Shown piece after piece: positions 36,191-44,198 of a stretch of 64,000 nt of DNA. The stretch comes from Ruthenibacterium lactatiformans (lineage in GTDB: Bacteria; Bacillota; Clostridia; Oscillospirales; Ruminococcaceae): positions 21,569 to 85,568 of the forward strand of contig NZ_JXXK01000016.1 of NCBI RefSeq assembly GCF_000949455.1, given 5' to 3'. The notes under the pieces were generated by a model. It saw nothing but the letters and a program-made list of their open reading frames with translations. It made no database searches and was not told where the DNA came from. A program made the position numbers and the translations under genes. How positions within the stretch are numbered: position 1 is the stretch's first letter; every line of letters begins with the position of its first letter.

Positions 36191-37262
36191 GCTGGGAAGC
36201 CTTTTCGACGGGATCGGCGTGTTCCCTCTGGCTGCTTCCCGGTGCGGTATCCGTCCGGTATGGGCCAGCGAGATTGAAAAAGCGCCCATCTCCATAACCA
36301 AAAGGCACTTTCCCGACATGGTGCATTTGGGGGATATTACGAAGGTGGACGGCGGGAAAATCCCACCTGTCCATATAATTACCTTCGGTTCCCCCTGTCA
36401 GAACCTTTCTCTGATTGGCAACCGCTCCGGCCTTGCCGGGGCAAAATCAAGCCTGTTCTATCAGGCGTTTCGTATCATACAGGAAATGAGGGATGCTACT
36501 GATAACCTATATCCAGCTATCGCTGTTTGGGAAAACGTCATGGGAGCGTTTTCTACAAATGACCGGATGGACTTTAGAGCCGTCCTATCCGCCTTCTCGG
36601 ACACCGAAGTTCCAATGCCTCCTTCGGGAAGATGGGGAAACGCCGGAATGGTGCGAGGGGGAACGCCTGATGTGTGCTGGCGACTCATGGACGCCCAGTA
36701 TTGGGCAGGCTCCCGAAGGCTGGCACGAAGGCAGCGGATTTTCGTCGTGGCGGATTTTGGAGGCAGACGTGCCGCAGACATACTATTTAAGCCCCGTCCA
36801 ATGCTCCCACTTCCTCCGCCTTGCGGAGAGGGCGGGTGGGCCGCCGCCGAAGGAGATCGAACAGCTTCTTTTGAAACAGGGCGGCAGATACCAGTCATCC
36901 ACCCCTTTCAGTGCTTCCGTATGCGGGGAGCGGCAAAAAGGCAGGAAGAAACGGCCTTCCGAAACAGCTTCGGATTACCAACTGACCCTTTTCCCACTCT
37001 TTTAGCCAGTGATGTAACGCCCTTTGCCTTCTGGTATGAGGGCGACCCGAAGGGCGGCTGTATCCGTTTTCTGACGGAAACGGAAAGCGAACGGCTGATG
37101 GGGCTGCCAGAGGGCTGGACAAAGTACGGGGCGGACGGCGTGGAGATCCGGCCTCTGCAACGCTACAAGGCACTGGGAAACGCGATTGCCCTCCCTTGCG
37201 CCGATTACATTATGGCCGGGATTTATGAGGTGCTGGCTGACCGGGCCGGAAAGGAGGAATGA
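36177..37262 (+). CDS. DNA (cytosine-5) methyltransferase
   Basis: A 361-residue C5-methyltransferase. Motif I LFDGIGVFPLAA, motif IV GSPCQNLS with the catalytic Cys, motif VI ENV, motif VIII QRIFVVADF and motif X RYKALGNAI are in order. No restriction endonuclease gene is nearby, so it is an orphan enzyme, probably protecting the ICE DNA in new hosts alongside ArdA downstream. The central part (36493-37005) also encodes a second protein in another frame. Target sequence unknown. Confidence 0.9.
   Translation: MPDIKLGSLFDGIGVFPLAASRCGIRPVWASEIEKAPISITKRHFPDMVHLGDITKVDGGKIPPVHIITFGSPCQNLSLIGNRSGLAGAKSSLFYQAFRIIQEMRDATDNLYPAIAVWENVMGAFSTNDRMDFRAVLSAFSDTEVPMPPSGRWGNAGMVRGGTPDVCWRLMDAQYWAGSRRLARRQRIFVVADFGGRRAADILFKPRPMLPLPPPCGEGGWAAAEGDRTASFETGRQIPVIHPFQCFRMRGAAKRQEETAFRNSFGLPTDPFPTLLASDVTPFAFWYEGDPKGGCIRFLTETESERLMGLPEGWTKYGADGVEIRPLQRYKALGNAIALPCADYIMAGIYEVLADRAGKEE
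36493..37005 (+). CDS. Protein nested in the methyltransferase gene in the +1 frame
   Basis: A 170-residue ORF lies wholly inside the methyltransferase gene. Its sequence looks like a real protein: TYIQLSLFGKTSWERF at the start, WHEGSGFSSWRILEADVP, then TYYLSPVQCSHFLRLAERAG and GPPPKEIEQLLLKQGG. From memory, the YYLSPxxCxxxLRRAExRG..PP..LxxAL pattern recurs in ORFs overlapping cytosine methyltransferase genes of Clostridia phages, usually unannotated. AGGAAATGAGG lies in front of the ATG. Function unknown. An out-of-frame shadow is the alternative. Confidence 0.6.
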   Translation: MLLITYIQLSLFGKTSWERFLQMTGWTLEPSYPPSRTPKFQCLLREDGETPEWCEGERLMCAGDSWTPSIGQAPEGWHEGSGFSSWRILEADVPQTYYLSPVQCSHFLRLAERAGGPPPKEIEQLLLKQGGRYQSSTPFSASVCGERQKGRKKRPSETASDYQLTLFPLF

Positions 37263-37266
37263 GCCC

Positions 37267-37980
37267 ATGTTTGAAGCCTATATAACCAATACAGCCCTAT
37301 ACCCCTTAATGGGGATTGAGGTAGGGACAACGGTACATTTCCCCATGACGACACAGGAGTTGCAGGCCGCCCTTGCCAAAATCGGGATAGACGGGAAACG
37401 GTACAGCGAAGTGTTCTTTACCAGCTTTGACAGTGATGTGCTGGGGCTCTACGATTATCTCTACGAATGTGAGAACATCGACGAGCTGAACGAGCTGGGC
37501 CACGCCCTGCTGGAAGTACGGGATAAGGGCGGACTGGAAACCTTTGAAGCCGCTCTTGTCTTGGGAAACCACACAAGGAGCGTGAAGGATTTGATAAACC
37601 TGACGCAGAACCTTGACCTTTACCGCTTTTACCCGGATATTTCCGATGATGAAGGGCTGGGCCGTCTTTACGCCGACGAGCTTGGGACTATCGACATACC
37701 GGAGCACATTCAGAACTACTTCGATTATGAGGCATACGGGCGGGATGTGCGTATCAACGAGGGCGGCGTATTCGCTCCCGGTGGGTATGTGTCGGCAGTC
37801 CCGGAGGGCTTCAAGGAGTATTACCACGGGCCGCAGGACATTCCGCCGGAACACCGGATATTTGCCTATCCTGAAAAGGCCGAGCCTGTCCACTCCATTC
37901 TCGCTACACTCAAACGGTTTCAAGAAGCCCCACCCGCTCCGAAAAAGGACAAGGCGGGACCTTCCCATGAAGAACGGTAA
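37267..37980 (+). CDS. ardA: Antirestriction protein ArdA
   Basis: A 237-residue acidic DNA-mimic-type protein that blocks type I restriction enzymes during conjugative entry. FEAYITNTALY at the start and the NYFDYEAYGRDVRINEGG segment are the ArdA hallmarks. ATG at 37267 sits 9 bp after AAAGGAGG. It starts 4 bp after the methyltransferase stop, so modification and antirestriction are co-expressed. A hairpin repeat begins 3 bp after its stop. Confidence 0.88.
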   Translation: MFEAYITNTALYPLMGIEVGTTVHFPMTTQELQAALAKIGIDGKRYSEVFFTSFDSDVLGLYDYLYECENIDELNELGHALLEVRDKGGLETFEAALVLGNHTRSVKDLINLTQNLDLYRFYPDISDDEGLGRLYADELGTIDIPEHIQNYFDYEAYGRDVRINEGGVFAPGGYVSAVPEGFKEYYHGPQDIPPEHRIFAYPEKAEPVHSILATLKRFQEAPPAPKKDKAGPSHEER

Positions 37981-38024
37981 GACTTCGGGCCAGCATGGCC
38001 CGAAGCATAAAGGAGGTGCATACC

Positions 38025-39044
38025 ATCAACTATTACCCTATCAATGAAGGAGCCGCCCGCCGGGCAAAAGAAATGAACAGCTTTTCCGACTACAAGGAAG
38101 GGAGCGCAACGGCGGAATACCGGGCAATGGTGGACAAGGCCGCCGCCATAGCGGAAAAGCAGAAATCCCGGGTGGACCCCATGTACCATGAGAAGATCGA
38201 CCATCTGTTAGACACCTACGCCCGCAAGCTGGCCGAAAACATGAACCAGGGCTTTGCCATTGACGCGAGGGTTCCCTCTGTGCTGATCGCCGGGCCTTCC
38301 AATTTCCCGGTGGGAAAGAAGGAAAAACAGAACCGGGCGCGGGACAGCAACATGGAGGAATGGCGGCATATTCAAGGGCTGCTGGATAAGATACGCAGCA
38401 CCGGCATGGGCGGGATCAGCGCCGATGACCCGGCAGCGATTGAAAAGCTCCAGAAGAAGCTGGACGGGCTGGAACGCTCCCAGCTCATTATGAAGGAGGT
38501 CAACGCCTATTACCGCAAGCATGGCAAGCTGGACGGCTGTGCGCTGCTGTCGCCGGACCAGATCGAAAAGCTGAAAGCAAGCATGGCGTCAAGTTGGCGA
38601 AGCGACCCGAGGCCCTTTGAAAGTTACCAGCTAACCAACAACAATGCGGAGATCCGCCGGGTAAAGGCCCGTATCGAACAGCTTTCCAAACAGGCACAGC
38701 AGGAATTTTCCGGCTGGGAGTTCGATGGGGGTCGTGTGGAAATGAACCGGGAGGACAACCGCTTGCAGGTGTTCTTTGACGGAAAGCCTGACGCGGACAC
38801 CCGGGCCGAGCTGAAAAGCAGCGGCTTTCGTTGGGCTCCCAGCGTGGGCGCATGGCAGAGGCAGCTCACGGACAACGCCATCCGGGCGGCTGACCGTCTG
38901 GAATGTATCAAGCCGCTGTCCGGCGAAAAGCCCTCCCAACTTCAAAAGAAGCCCTCTATCTTGCAGACCATGCGGGAACAGGACGAAAAAGTCCAGACGG
39001 AGCCGGAAAAGAAAGCTCCGTCCGGCAGAGATGCCGAGCGGTAA
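38025..39044 (+). CDS. Conserved ICE protein of unknown function, apparent ATC start
   Basis: A 339-residue protein, mostly helical and highly charged. A C-terminal segment (FFDGKPDADTRAELKSSGFRWAPSVGAWQRQLTDNAI) resembles a small motif found in several ICE and phage proteins. No ATG, GTG or TTG stands at proper distance from the strong AAGGAGG (38010-38016), but ATC at 38025 does (8 nt). The only in-frame ATG upstream (37995) lies inside a hairpin repeat without a ribosome site. Function not assigned. Confidence 0.7.
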   Translation: MNYYPINEGAARRAKEMNSFSDYKEGSATAEYRAMVDKAAAIAEKQKSRVDPMYHEKIDHLLDTYARKLAENMNQGFAIDARVPSVLIAGPSNFPVGKKEKQNRARDSNMEEWRHIQGLLDKIRSTGMGGISADDPAAIEKLQKKLDGLERSQLIMKEVNAYYRKHGKLDGCALLSPDQIEKLKASMASSWRSDPRPFESYQLTNNNAEIRRVKARIEQLSKQAQQEFSGWEFDGGRVEMNREDNRLQVFFDGKPDADTRAELKSSGFRWAPSVGAWQRQLTDNAIRAADRLECIKPLSGEKPSQLQKKPSILQTMREQDEKVQTEPEKKAPSGRDAER

Positions 39045-39135
39045 GCCTCGGGCCACATTGGCCCGAGGTTTTCTGTTCCCCGAGATTGTACGGGGGCCTC
39101 CCGGATAGCGGGAACCCCGACGGAAAGGAGGTTTT

Positions 39136-39606
39136 ATGCAGGAAGAAGTAAACCAAAAAACGGTTGCCCTTTCGATCAGGACAACGAAGCTCACAGGAAA
39201 AGTGCTGGCTGCCGCTCTTGGCAAGGTGGTTCGGGCGCTGCAAAAGCACCACCAGAAGGCGCTGACCCCGCAGGGACGCCAGAGCGTGAAAAAGCTGATG
39301 AACCACTATGGCGGCAAAAGTGCCATGCCCTATGTGGGAGCTCCAAAGGATTTTGACCGGATCGCGAAGGAGTTCCATGTGGACTACGCTTTCCATAAAG
39401 TGAGCCCCGGTCATTACCTGCTGTTTTTCAAAGCCAATCAGGCGGACGCTATCACGGTGGCCTTCCAGAAGTACAGCGCAAAGGTGCTGAACAAAGAGCA
39501 GGACAAGGCTTCCATCCTCGGTCAGCTTCGGAAATTCACGGAGCAAATCAGGACGCAGGCAAAGGAAAAGCAGCGGACCAGAGAGGCGGTGAAGGACGGA
39601 CGTTGA
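39136..39606 (+). CDS. PcfB family (DUF3801) protein
   Basis: A 156-residue protein resembling PcfB/DUF3801, a relaxosome-associated accessory protein of Gram-positive conjugation (PcfB of pCF10 links relaxase to coupling protein). NQKTVALSIRTTKLTGKVLAAAL near the start and GHYLLFFKANQADAITVAF are the recognisable parts. GGAAAGGAGG precedes the ATG, and its end overlaps the coupling-protein gene by 4 bp, which fits the role. Confidence 0.8.
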   Translation: MQEEVNQKTVALSIRTTKLTGKVLAAALGKVVRALQKHHQKALTPQGRQSVKKLMNHYGGKSAMPYVGAPKDFDRIAKEFHVDYAFHKVSPGHYLLFFKANQADAITVAFQKYSAKVLNKEQDKASILGQLRKFTEQIRTQAKEKQRTREAVKDGR

Positions 39607-41315
39607 GTGACAAGATCAGAAAATATGTGCTCCCAAACCTGCCGTACCTCTTTGTGTTCTGGTTTTTCTCCAAAATCGGGACGGCCTACCGGATCGCCCC
39701 CGGCACAGACTTCGGGACAAAGCTCATGGGGATGCTTGATACCTTCCCCAAAGCCTTTGAAACCTACTGGCCGGGGCTGGGAGGTATTGACCTGCTGGTG
39801 GGCCTTGCCGGTGCGGCTGGGATGTATCTGCTGATACAGTCAAAGATCAGGCAGGCGAAAAAATTCCGGCGGGATGCGGAGTACGGCACCGCCCGCTTTG
39901 GAACAAAGGAAGATATAAAGCCATTTGTTGACCCTAAATTTCAGAACAATGTCATTCTGACCGGGACGGAGTTCCTTACCATGAACACCCGTCCGAAGAT
40001 ACCCGCCAATGCCCGGAACCTAAACGCCTGTGTCATCGGATCGTCCGGTTCGGGAAAGACAAGGTTCTGGTTGACCCCGCAGCTCCTTCAAGCCCATTCC
40101 TCGTATGTGGTGGTAGACCCGAAGGGCGGCACTCTCGACCAGTGCGGGCGGTTTCTGCAACGGGAGAAATACAGGGTGCGGGTGTTCAACAGTATCGACT
40201 TTTCAAAATCCATGCACTACAATCCGCTGGCCTATATCAAGACAGAAAGCGATGTTTTGAAATTTGTTACCGCCCTGATTGCCAACACCAAAGGCGACGG
40301 CAAGGAGGGCGACGAGTTCTGGACAAAAGCAGAAACCCTCTTGTACTGCGCCCTTGTGTCCTACATCGTCTTTGAGGGGCCGGAGGAAGAACGCAACATG
40401 AATACGCTGGTGGAAATGATAAACAGCATGGAAGTCCGGGAGGATGACGAAACCTTCAAAAACGCGGTGGACTATATGTTTGACGGGCTGGAACGCCGCA
40501 GCCCCCAGCACTTCGCCGTGAGGCAGTATAAGAAATACAAGCTCGCCAGCGGAAAAACCGCCAAGAGCATATTGATTTCCTGCGGTGCAAGGCTGGCTCC
40601 CTTTGACATTCCACAGCTCCGGGAGATCATGTCCTATGACGAGCTGGAGCTTGATAAGCTGGGGGACGAAAAATCGGCGCTGTTCTTTCTTATCAGCGAC
40701 ACGGACACCACCTACAACTTTTTGGTTGCCCTCGCTTTTTCGCAGATGTTCAACCTTCTGTGTGAACGGGCTGACAACACCTATGGCGGGCGTCTGCCCT
40801 ACCATGTGCGGGTGCTGTGGGACGAGGCTGCCAACACCGGGCAGGTGCCGGGGCTGGAAAAGATTGTGGCCGTCATTCGCTCCCGGGAGATCAGCCTGAC
40901 GCTCTTTTATCAGGCTATGAGCCAGTGCAAGGCATTGTACAAAGACCATTCCGAAACCATCATGGGAAACATGGACAGCATCGTGTTCCTCGGAGGCCGG
41001 GAGGCTTCCACCCTAAAGGATATTTCGGAAAACTGGCTGGGCAAGGCCACCATCTCCATGCAGACCGAGGGCCGAAGCCGTGGACAGTCTGAAAGTTACA
41101 GCCAGAATATGCAGCGACTTGGCCGGGAGCTGATGACCACCAGCGAGATCACCACCATGCCCGGGGATAAATGTATCTTGCAGCTTAGGGGGCTCCCGCC
41201 TTTTCTATCCCCAAAGTATGACTTGAAAAAGCACCCGAATTACAAGTACACAGCCGAATTTGATAAAAGAAAAACGCCTTCCGCTTGGAAAGCCTGTTCC
41301 GCCACCGGCCATTGA
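39603..41315 (+). CDS. VirD4/TraG-type coupling protein, C-terminus frameshifted
   Basis: A 570-residue inner-membrane ATPase that delivers the relaxase-DNA complex to the channel. Two membrane segments lie in the first 80 residues, Walker A GSSGSGKTR near residue 145, and Walker B LWDEAANTG near 404. After EFDKR the frame ends in an unrelated tail (KTPSAWKACSATGH). A -1 shift at the A-run 41270-41274 instead gives NAFRLESLFRHRP and an acidic tail ending DLDSDEFV at 41425, directly abutting a hairpin repeat. So the gene is either a frameshift mutant or uses slippage. Confidence 0.88.
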   Translation: MSDKIRKYVLPNLPYLFVFWFFSKIGTAYRIAPGTDFGTKLMGMLDTFPKAFETYWPGLGGIDLLVGLAGAAGMYLLIQSKIRQAKKFRRDAEYGTARFGTKEDIKPFVDPKFQNNVILTGTEFLTMNTRPKIPANARNLNACVIGSSGSGKTRFWLTPQLLQAHSSYVVVDPKGGTLDQCGRFLQREKYRVRVFNSIDFSKSMHYNPLAYIKTESDVLKFVTALIANTKGDGKEGDEFWTKAETLLYCALVSYIVFEGPEEERNMNTLVEMINSMEVREDDETFKNAVDYMFDGLERRSPQHFAVRQYKKYKLASGKTAKSILISCGARLAPFDIPQLREIMSYDELELDKLGDEKSALFFLISDTDTTYNFLVALAFSQMFNLLCERADNTYGGRLPYHVRVLWDEAANTGQVPGLEKIVAVIRSREISLTLFYQAMSQCKALYKDHSETIMGNMDSIVFLGGREASTLKDISENWLGKATISMQTEGRSRGQSESYSQNMQRLGRELMTTSEITTMPGDKCILQLRGLPPFLSPKYDLKKHPNYKYTAEFDKRKTPSAWKACSATGH

Positions 41316-41514
41316 GACTAAAGCCGGAGGACGAATACACGGTGTACGAAGTGGACGGCTCCGACACGGACGAAGAAGCTGACCTGTTGAACTTCGATGA
41401 TCTGGACAGCGACGAGTTTGTGTAACTTCGGGCCATGATGACCCGAAGCGCCGCCGATGTGGGCGGCTTTTTTTGTACCCAAAACCATCAAACAAACAAA
41501 ATGGAGGAACGTAT

Positions 41515-41730
41515 ATGGAATTTTTCAATCAGGCAATCGACATTCTCAAAATTCTGGTCATGGCTCTTGGCGCCGGTCTGGCGGTATGGGGCGTCATCAA
41601 CCTTCTGGAAGGTTACGGGTCGGATAACCCTGCGGCAAAAAGCCAGGGCATTAAGCAGCTCATGGCGGGCGGCGGTGTCGTTCTGATCGGCCTTCAGCTT
41701 ATCCCTCTGCTGTCCGGGCTGTTCAGCTAA
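41515..41730 (+). CDS. Maff2 family small membrane protein
   Basis: A 71-residue protein with two hydrophobic segments (ILVMALGAGLAVWGVINLL and GGGVVLIGLQLIPLLSGLF). It matches the Maff2 family found at this position in Tn1549-type ICEs. Size and topology resemble VirB2-type pilins, which would make it the channel or pilus subunit, but that is inference. GGAGG precedes the ATG. Confidence 0.8.
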   Translation: MEFFNQAIDILKILVMALGAGLAVWGVINLLEGYGSDNPAAKSQGIKQLMAGGGVVLIGLQLIPLLSGLFS

Positions 41731-41771
41731 ATGTCACCCGTTGTCCCTTTTTCCAGAAAAGGAGCTGATAT

Positions 41772-42638
41772 ATGGACTTTATCATCGACGCAATCGTTGA
41801 ATGGCTGAAAGGTCTGCTCGTCGATGGTATCATGGGGAATCTGGACGGCCTTTTCGATAACGTCAATCAGAGCGTTGGCGAAATCGCCACACAGGTAGGC
41901 ACGACCCCGGCGGACTGGAACGCCGGGGTCTTTTCCATGATACGACAGATCTCCGAAACTGCCATTCTGCCAATCGCCGGGGTCATCCTCACTTTTGTTA
42001 TGACCTATGAACTGATACAGATGCTCATAGAACGCAACAACCTCCATGAAGTTGACACATGGATGTTTTTTAAGTGGGTGTTCAAAACCTTTGTGGCTGT
42101 GATGATCCTGACGAATACCTTCAATATCGTGCTGGCGGTCTTTGATGTGAGCCAGCATGTGATCCAGCAGTCAGCGGGCATTATCCAGAACGGGACAGAA
42201 ATCACGCCGGATGTGCTGGACAGTCTGCGGACAGAGCTTGAGGCGATGGAGTTAGGCCCTCTGTTCGGACTCTGGCTCCAGTCCTTCCTGATCCAGCTTA
42301 CCATGATTGCCTTAAACATCGTGATTTTCGTCATCGTATATGGCCGTATGATTGAAATTTATTTACTCACAAGTTTAGCGCCTATCCCGTTTGCCACAGT
42401 CCCCAACAGAGAAACCGGACACATGGGGCAGAACTATTTCCGCTCCCTCTTTGCGGTGGGCTTTCAAGGTCTGTTGATCTTAGTCTGTGTCGCCATCTAT
42501 GCGGTGCTGATCCAGAGTATCGCCACCGACGGCGACCCCATCGGGGCGATCTGGGGCTGCGTGGGATATACGGTGCTGCTGTGTTTTACCTTATTCAAAA
42601 CAGGCAGTCTTGCAAAATCCATCTTCGGCTGCCATTAA
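41772..42638 (+). CDS. VirB6/TrbL-like conjugal transfer membrane protein
   Basis: A 288-residue polytopic protein with about six hydrophobic segments, preceded by an amphipathic N-terminus (MDFIIDAIVEWLKGLLVDGI). Length, topology and position between Maff2 and the PrgI/VirB4 genes match the VirB6-like inner-membrane channel component of Gram-positive type IV secretion. A hairpin repeat begins 4 bp after the stop. Confidence 0.82.
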   Translation: MDFIIDAIVEWLKGLLVDGIMGNLDGLFDNVNQSVGEIATQVGTTPADWNAGVFSMIRQISETAILPIAGVILTFVMTYELIQMLIERNNLHEVDTWMFFKWVFKTFVAVMILTNTFNIVLAVFDVSQHVIQQSAGIIQNGTEITPDVLDSLRTELEAMELGPLFGLWLQSFLIQLTMIALNIVIFVIVYGRMIEIYLLTSLAPIPFATVPNRETGHMGQNYFRSLFAVGFQGLLILVCVAIYAVLIQSIATDGDPIGAIWGCVGYTVLLCFTLFKTGSLAKSIFGCH

Positions 42639-42681
42639 GAGACTTCGGGCCATGACGACCCGAAGCGGAAAGGAGAAATCC

Positions 42682-43104
42682 ATGCAGGAAAAAACAGCGG
42701 GCGGAACACCAGCCGCCCCTATAAAGCTGGATGTAAGCGTGCGGGTCATCGAACCTGTGAAAAACCTCATGGGCTTTGCCAGCGTGAAATTCAATGACTG
42801 CTTTGTGGTGGAAAATCTGAAAATCGTACAGGGCAGCAAGGGGCTCTTTCTTGGGATGCCCAGCCAGCCAGACGGCAAAGGCGGCTACCGGGATATGGCC
42901 TACCCTGTCACAAAGGAGTTCCGGGAACAGCTCAACACCGCTGTTCTGCAAGCCTATGAGGCAAAGCTGGAACAGATGGCGGAGCGTGGCTCTGTGGGGC
43001 GTGCATCCATCAGCGACCAGCTCAAAGCCGGAAAAGCGGCTGCCGAACAGGCAAAGGCAGAACGGCCTCCGAAGGAAAAGCCCAGCCGCAGCGCAGAGCG
43101 TTGA
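42682..43104 (+). CDS. SpoVG-like domain protein
   Basis: A 140-residue protein. Residues 14-95 (KLDVSVRVIEPVKNLMGFASVKFNDCFVVENLKIV .. GLFLGMPS .. RDMAYPVTKEFREQL) resemble the SpoVG/septation family, small nucleic-acid-binding regulators. The C-terminal 40 residues are charged and low-complexity. AAAGGAG precedes ATG 42682. A hairpin repeat follows directly after the stop. Probably a regulator of the transfer operon, by family only. Confidence 0.72.
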   Translation: MQEKTAGGTPAAPIKLDVSVRVIEPVKNLMGFASVKFNDCFVVENLKIVQGSKGLFLGMPSQPDGKGGYRDMAYPVTKEFREQLNTAVLQAYEAKLEQMAERGSVGRASISDQLKAGKAAAEQAKAERPPKEKPSRSAER

Positions 43105-43146
43105 CCTCGGGCCATGCTGGCCCGAAGCAGAAAGGAGGCGGAAACC

Positions 43147-43767
43147 ATGCCACGCAAACGGACGGGCTATGACGCGGCCTGCTATTACGACGGAAAACTG
43201 CTGGGCCGCTGTACCAAAGCGGACAGCGATGCCTATACCCTGTTGATGAACGCCTGTGGTGGGGACGCCGCCCGGGTCCTGCGGGAATATGCCTATTTTT
43301 CCCCGGAACTTCGCGCCATATTGGAAAATGCGGCGCTCATGCAGGCGGACCGGAACCGGACGGGCGGAATGTTCCATGCGCCGAAAAGTTCCCCGTGGGG
43401 CGAGGTGCAGAGCTGTGAAACCCTCTGTCCAGGGGTGTTTCTGGTATCTACCGCCAGCCACGGCGGAACGATGGTGGCAAACGAGGTAGCCGCCGTCCTC
43501 TCCCCAGCGGCCAAAAAATGCGGCTTCAAGGACAAGGGCTATATTTGCTATGAGGAGGACGCACAGGAAAGCGTAGTGCTCCGGGAGCTGCTGGACAAAA
43601 AGCTGTGGAAAATCCCTGACCGCATTAAGGACAAAGGACAGTTTGAAGAAAAACTCAATCAGTCCATCCGGCAGTATCACCCCGAATACTGGCGGGCAAG
43701 GCAGAGCGGACGAGAGGCCGCCGAAGCTGCCCGCAGCACAGCCCCGGCCAAAGAGGCCGCAAGATAA
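43147..43767 (+). CDS. Conserved ICE protein of unknown function
   Basis: A 206-residue soluble protein with no domain I can name securely. The middle portion (APKSSPWGEVQSCETLCPGVFLVSTASHGGTMV) looks conserved and recalls a DUF found in Tn1549-type elements. The C-terminus (YWRARQSGREAAEAARS) is charged. GAAAGGAGG precedes ATG 43147. Hairpin repeats lie on both sides. Confidence 0.7.
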   Translation: MPRKRTGYDAACYYDGKLLGRCTKADSDAYTLLMNACGGDAARVLREYAYFSPELRAILENAALMQADRNRTGGMFHAPKSSPWGEVQSCETLCPGVFLVSTASHGGTMVANEVAAVLSPAAKKCGFKDKGYICYEEDAQESVVLRELLDKKLWKIPDRIKDKGQFEEKLNQSIRQYHPEYWRARQSGREAAEAARSTAPAKEAAR

Positions 43768-43811
43768 CCTCGGGCCATGCTGGCCCGAAGCAGTAAAGGA
43801 GGTGTACCAAA

Positions 43812-44198
43812 ATGGCCTATGTGCCAGTACCAAAAGACCTTTCCAAAATCAAGACAAAGCTGGCCTTCAACCTAACGAAGCGCCAGCTTGTTTGTTTTTC
43901 CAGCGCGGCGGCGGTGGGCCTCCCGGCTTACCTGTTTTCCCGTGGCAGTATCGGGAACAGTGCCGCCATGTTCCTGATGATCGGCCTCATGCTCCCGTTC
44001 TTCTTTCTGGCTATGTATGAACGAGACGGTCTGCCGCTGGAAAAAGTGCTGAAAAACATCATCCGCACCCGGTTCCTCTATCCCCGTGTGCGGCCTTACA
44101 AAACCGAAAACTTCTATGCGCTGCTTAGCGCCAGAAAGGAGGCGCAGCCGATTGCGAAACAGCAGAAGGGCCGGAAAGCCCGCAGGCAGAAAGCCTGA
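43812..44198 (+). CDS. PrgI family protein (VirB3-like)
   Basis: A 128-residue protein with two hydrophobic segments (VCFSSAAAVGLPAYLFSRG and AAMFLMIGLMLPFFFLAMY) and a basic C-terminus. PrgI proteins occupy the VirB3 place next to the VirB4 ATPase in Gram-positive conjugation. Its 3' end overlaps the VirB4 start by 47 bp. Confidence 0.85.
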   Translation: MAYVPVPKDLSKIKTKLAFNLTKRQLVCFSSAAAVGLPAYLFSRGSIGNSAAMFLMIGLMLPFFFLAMYERDGLPLEKVLKNIIRTRFLYPRVRPYKTENFYALLSARKEAQPIAKQQKGRKARRQKA

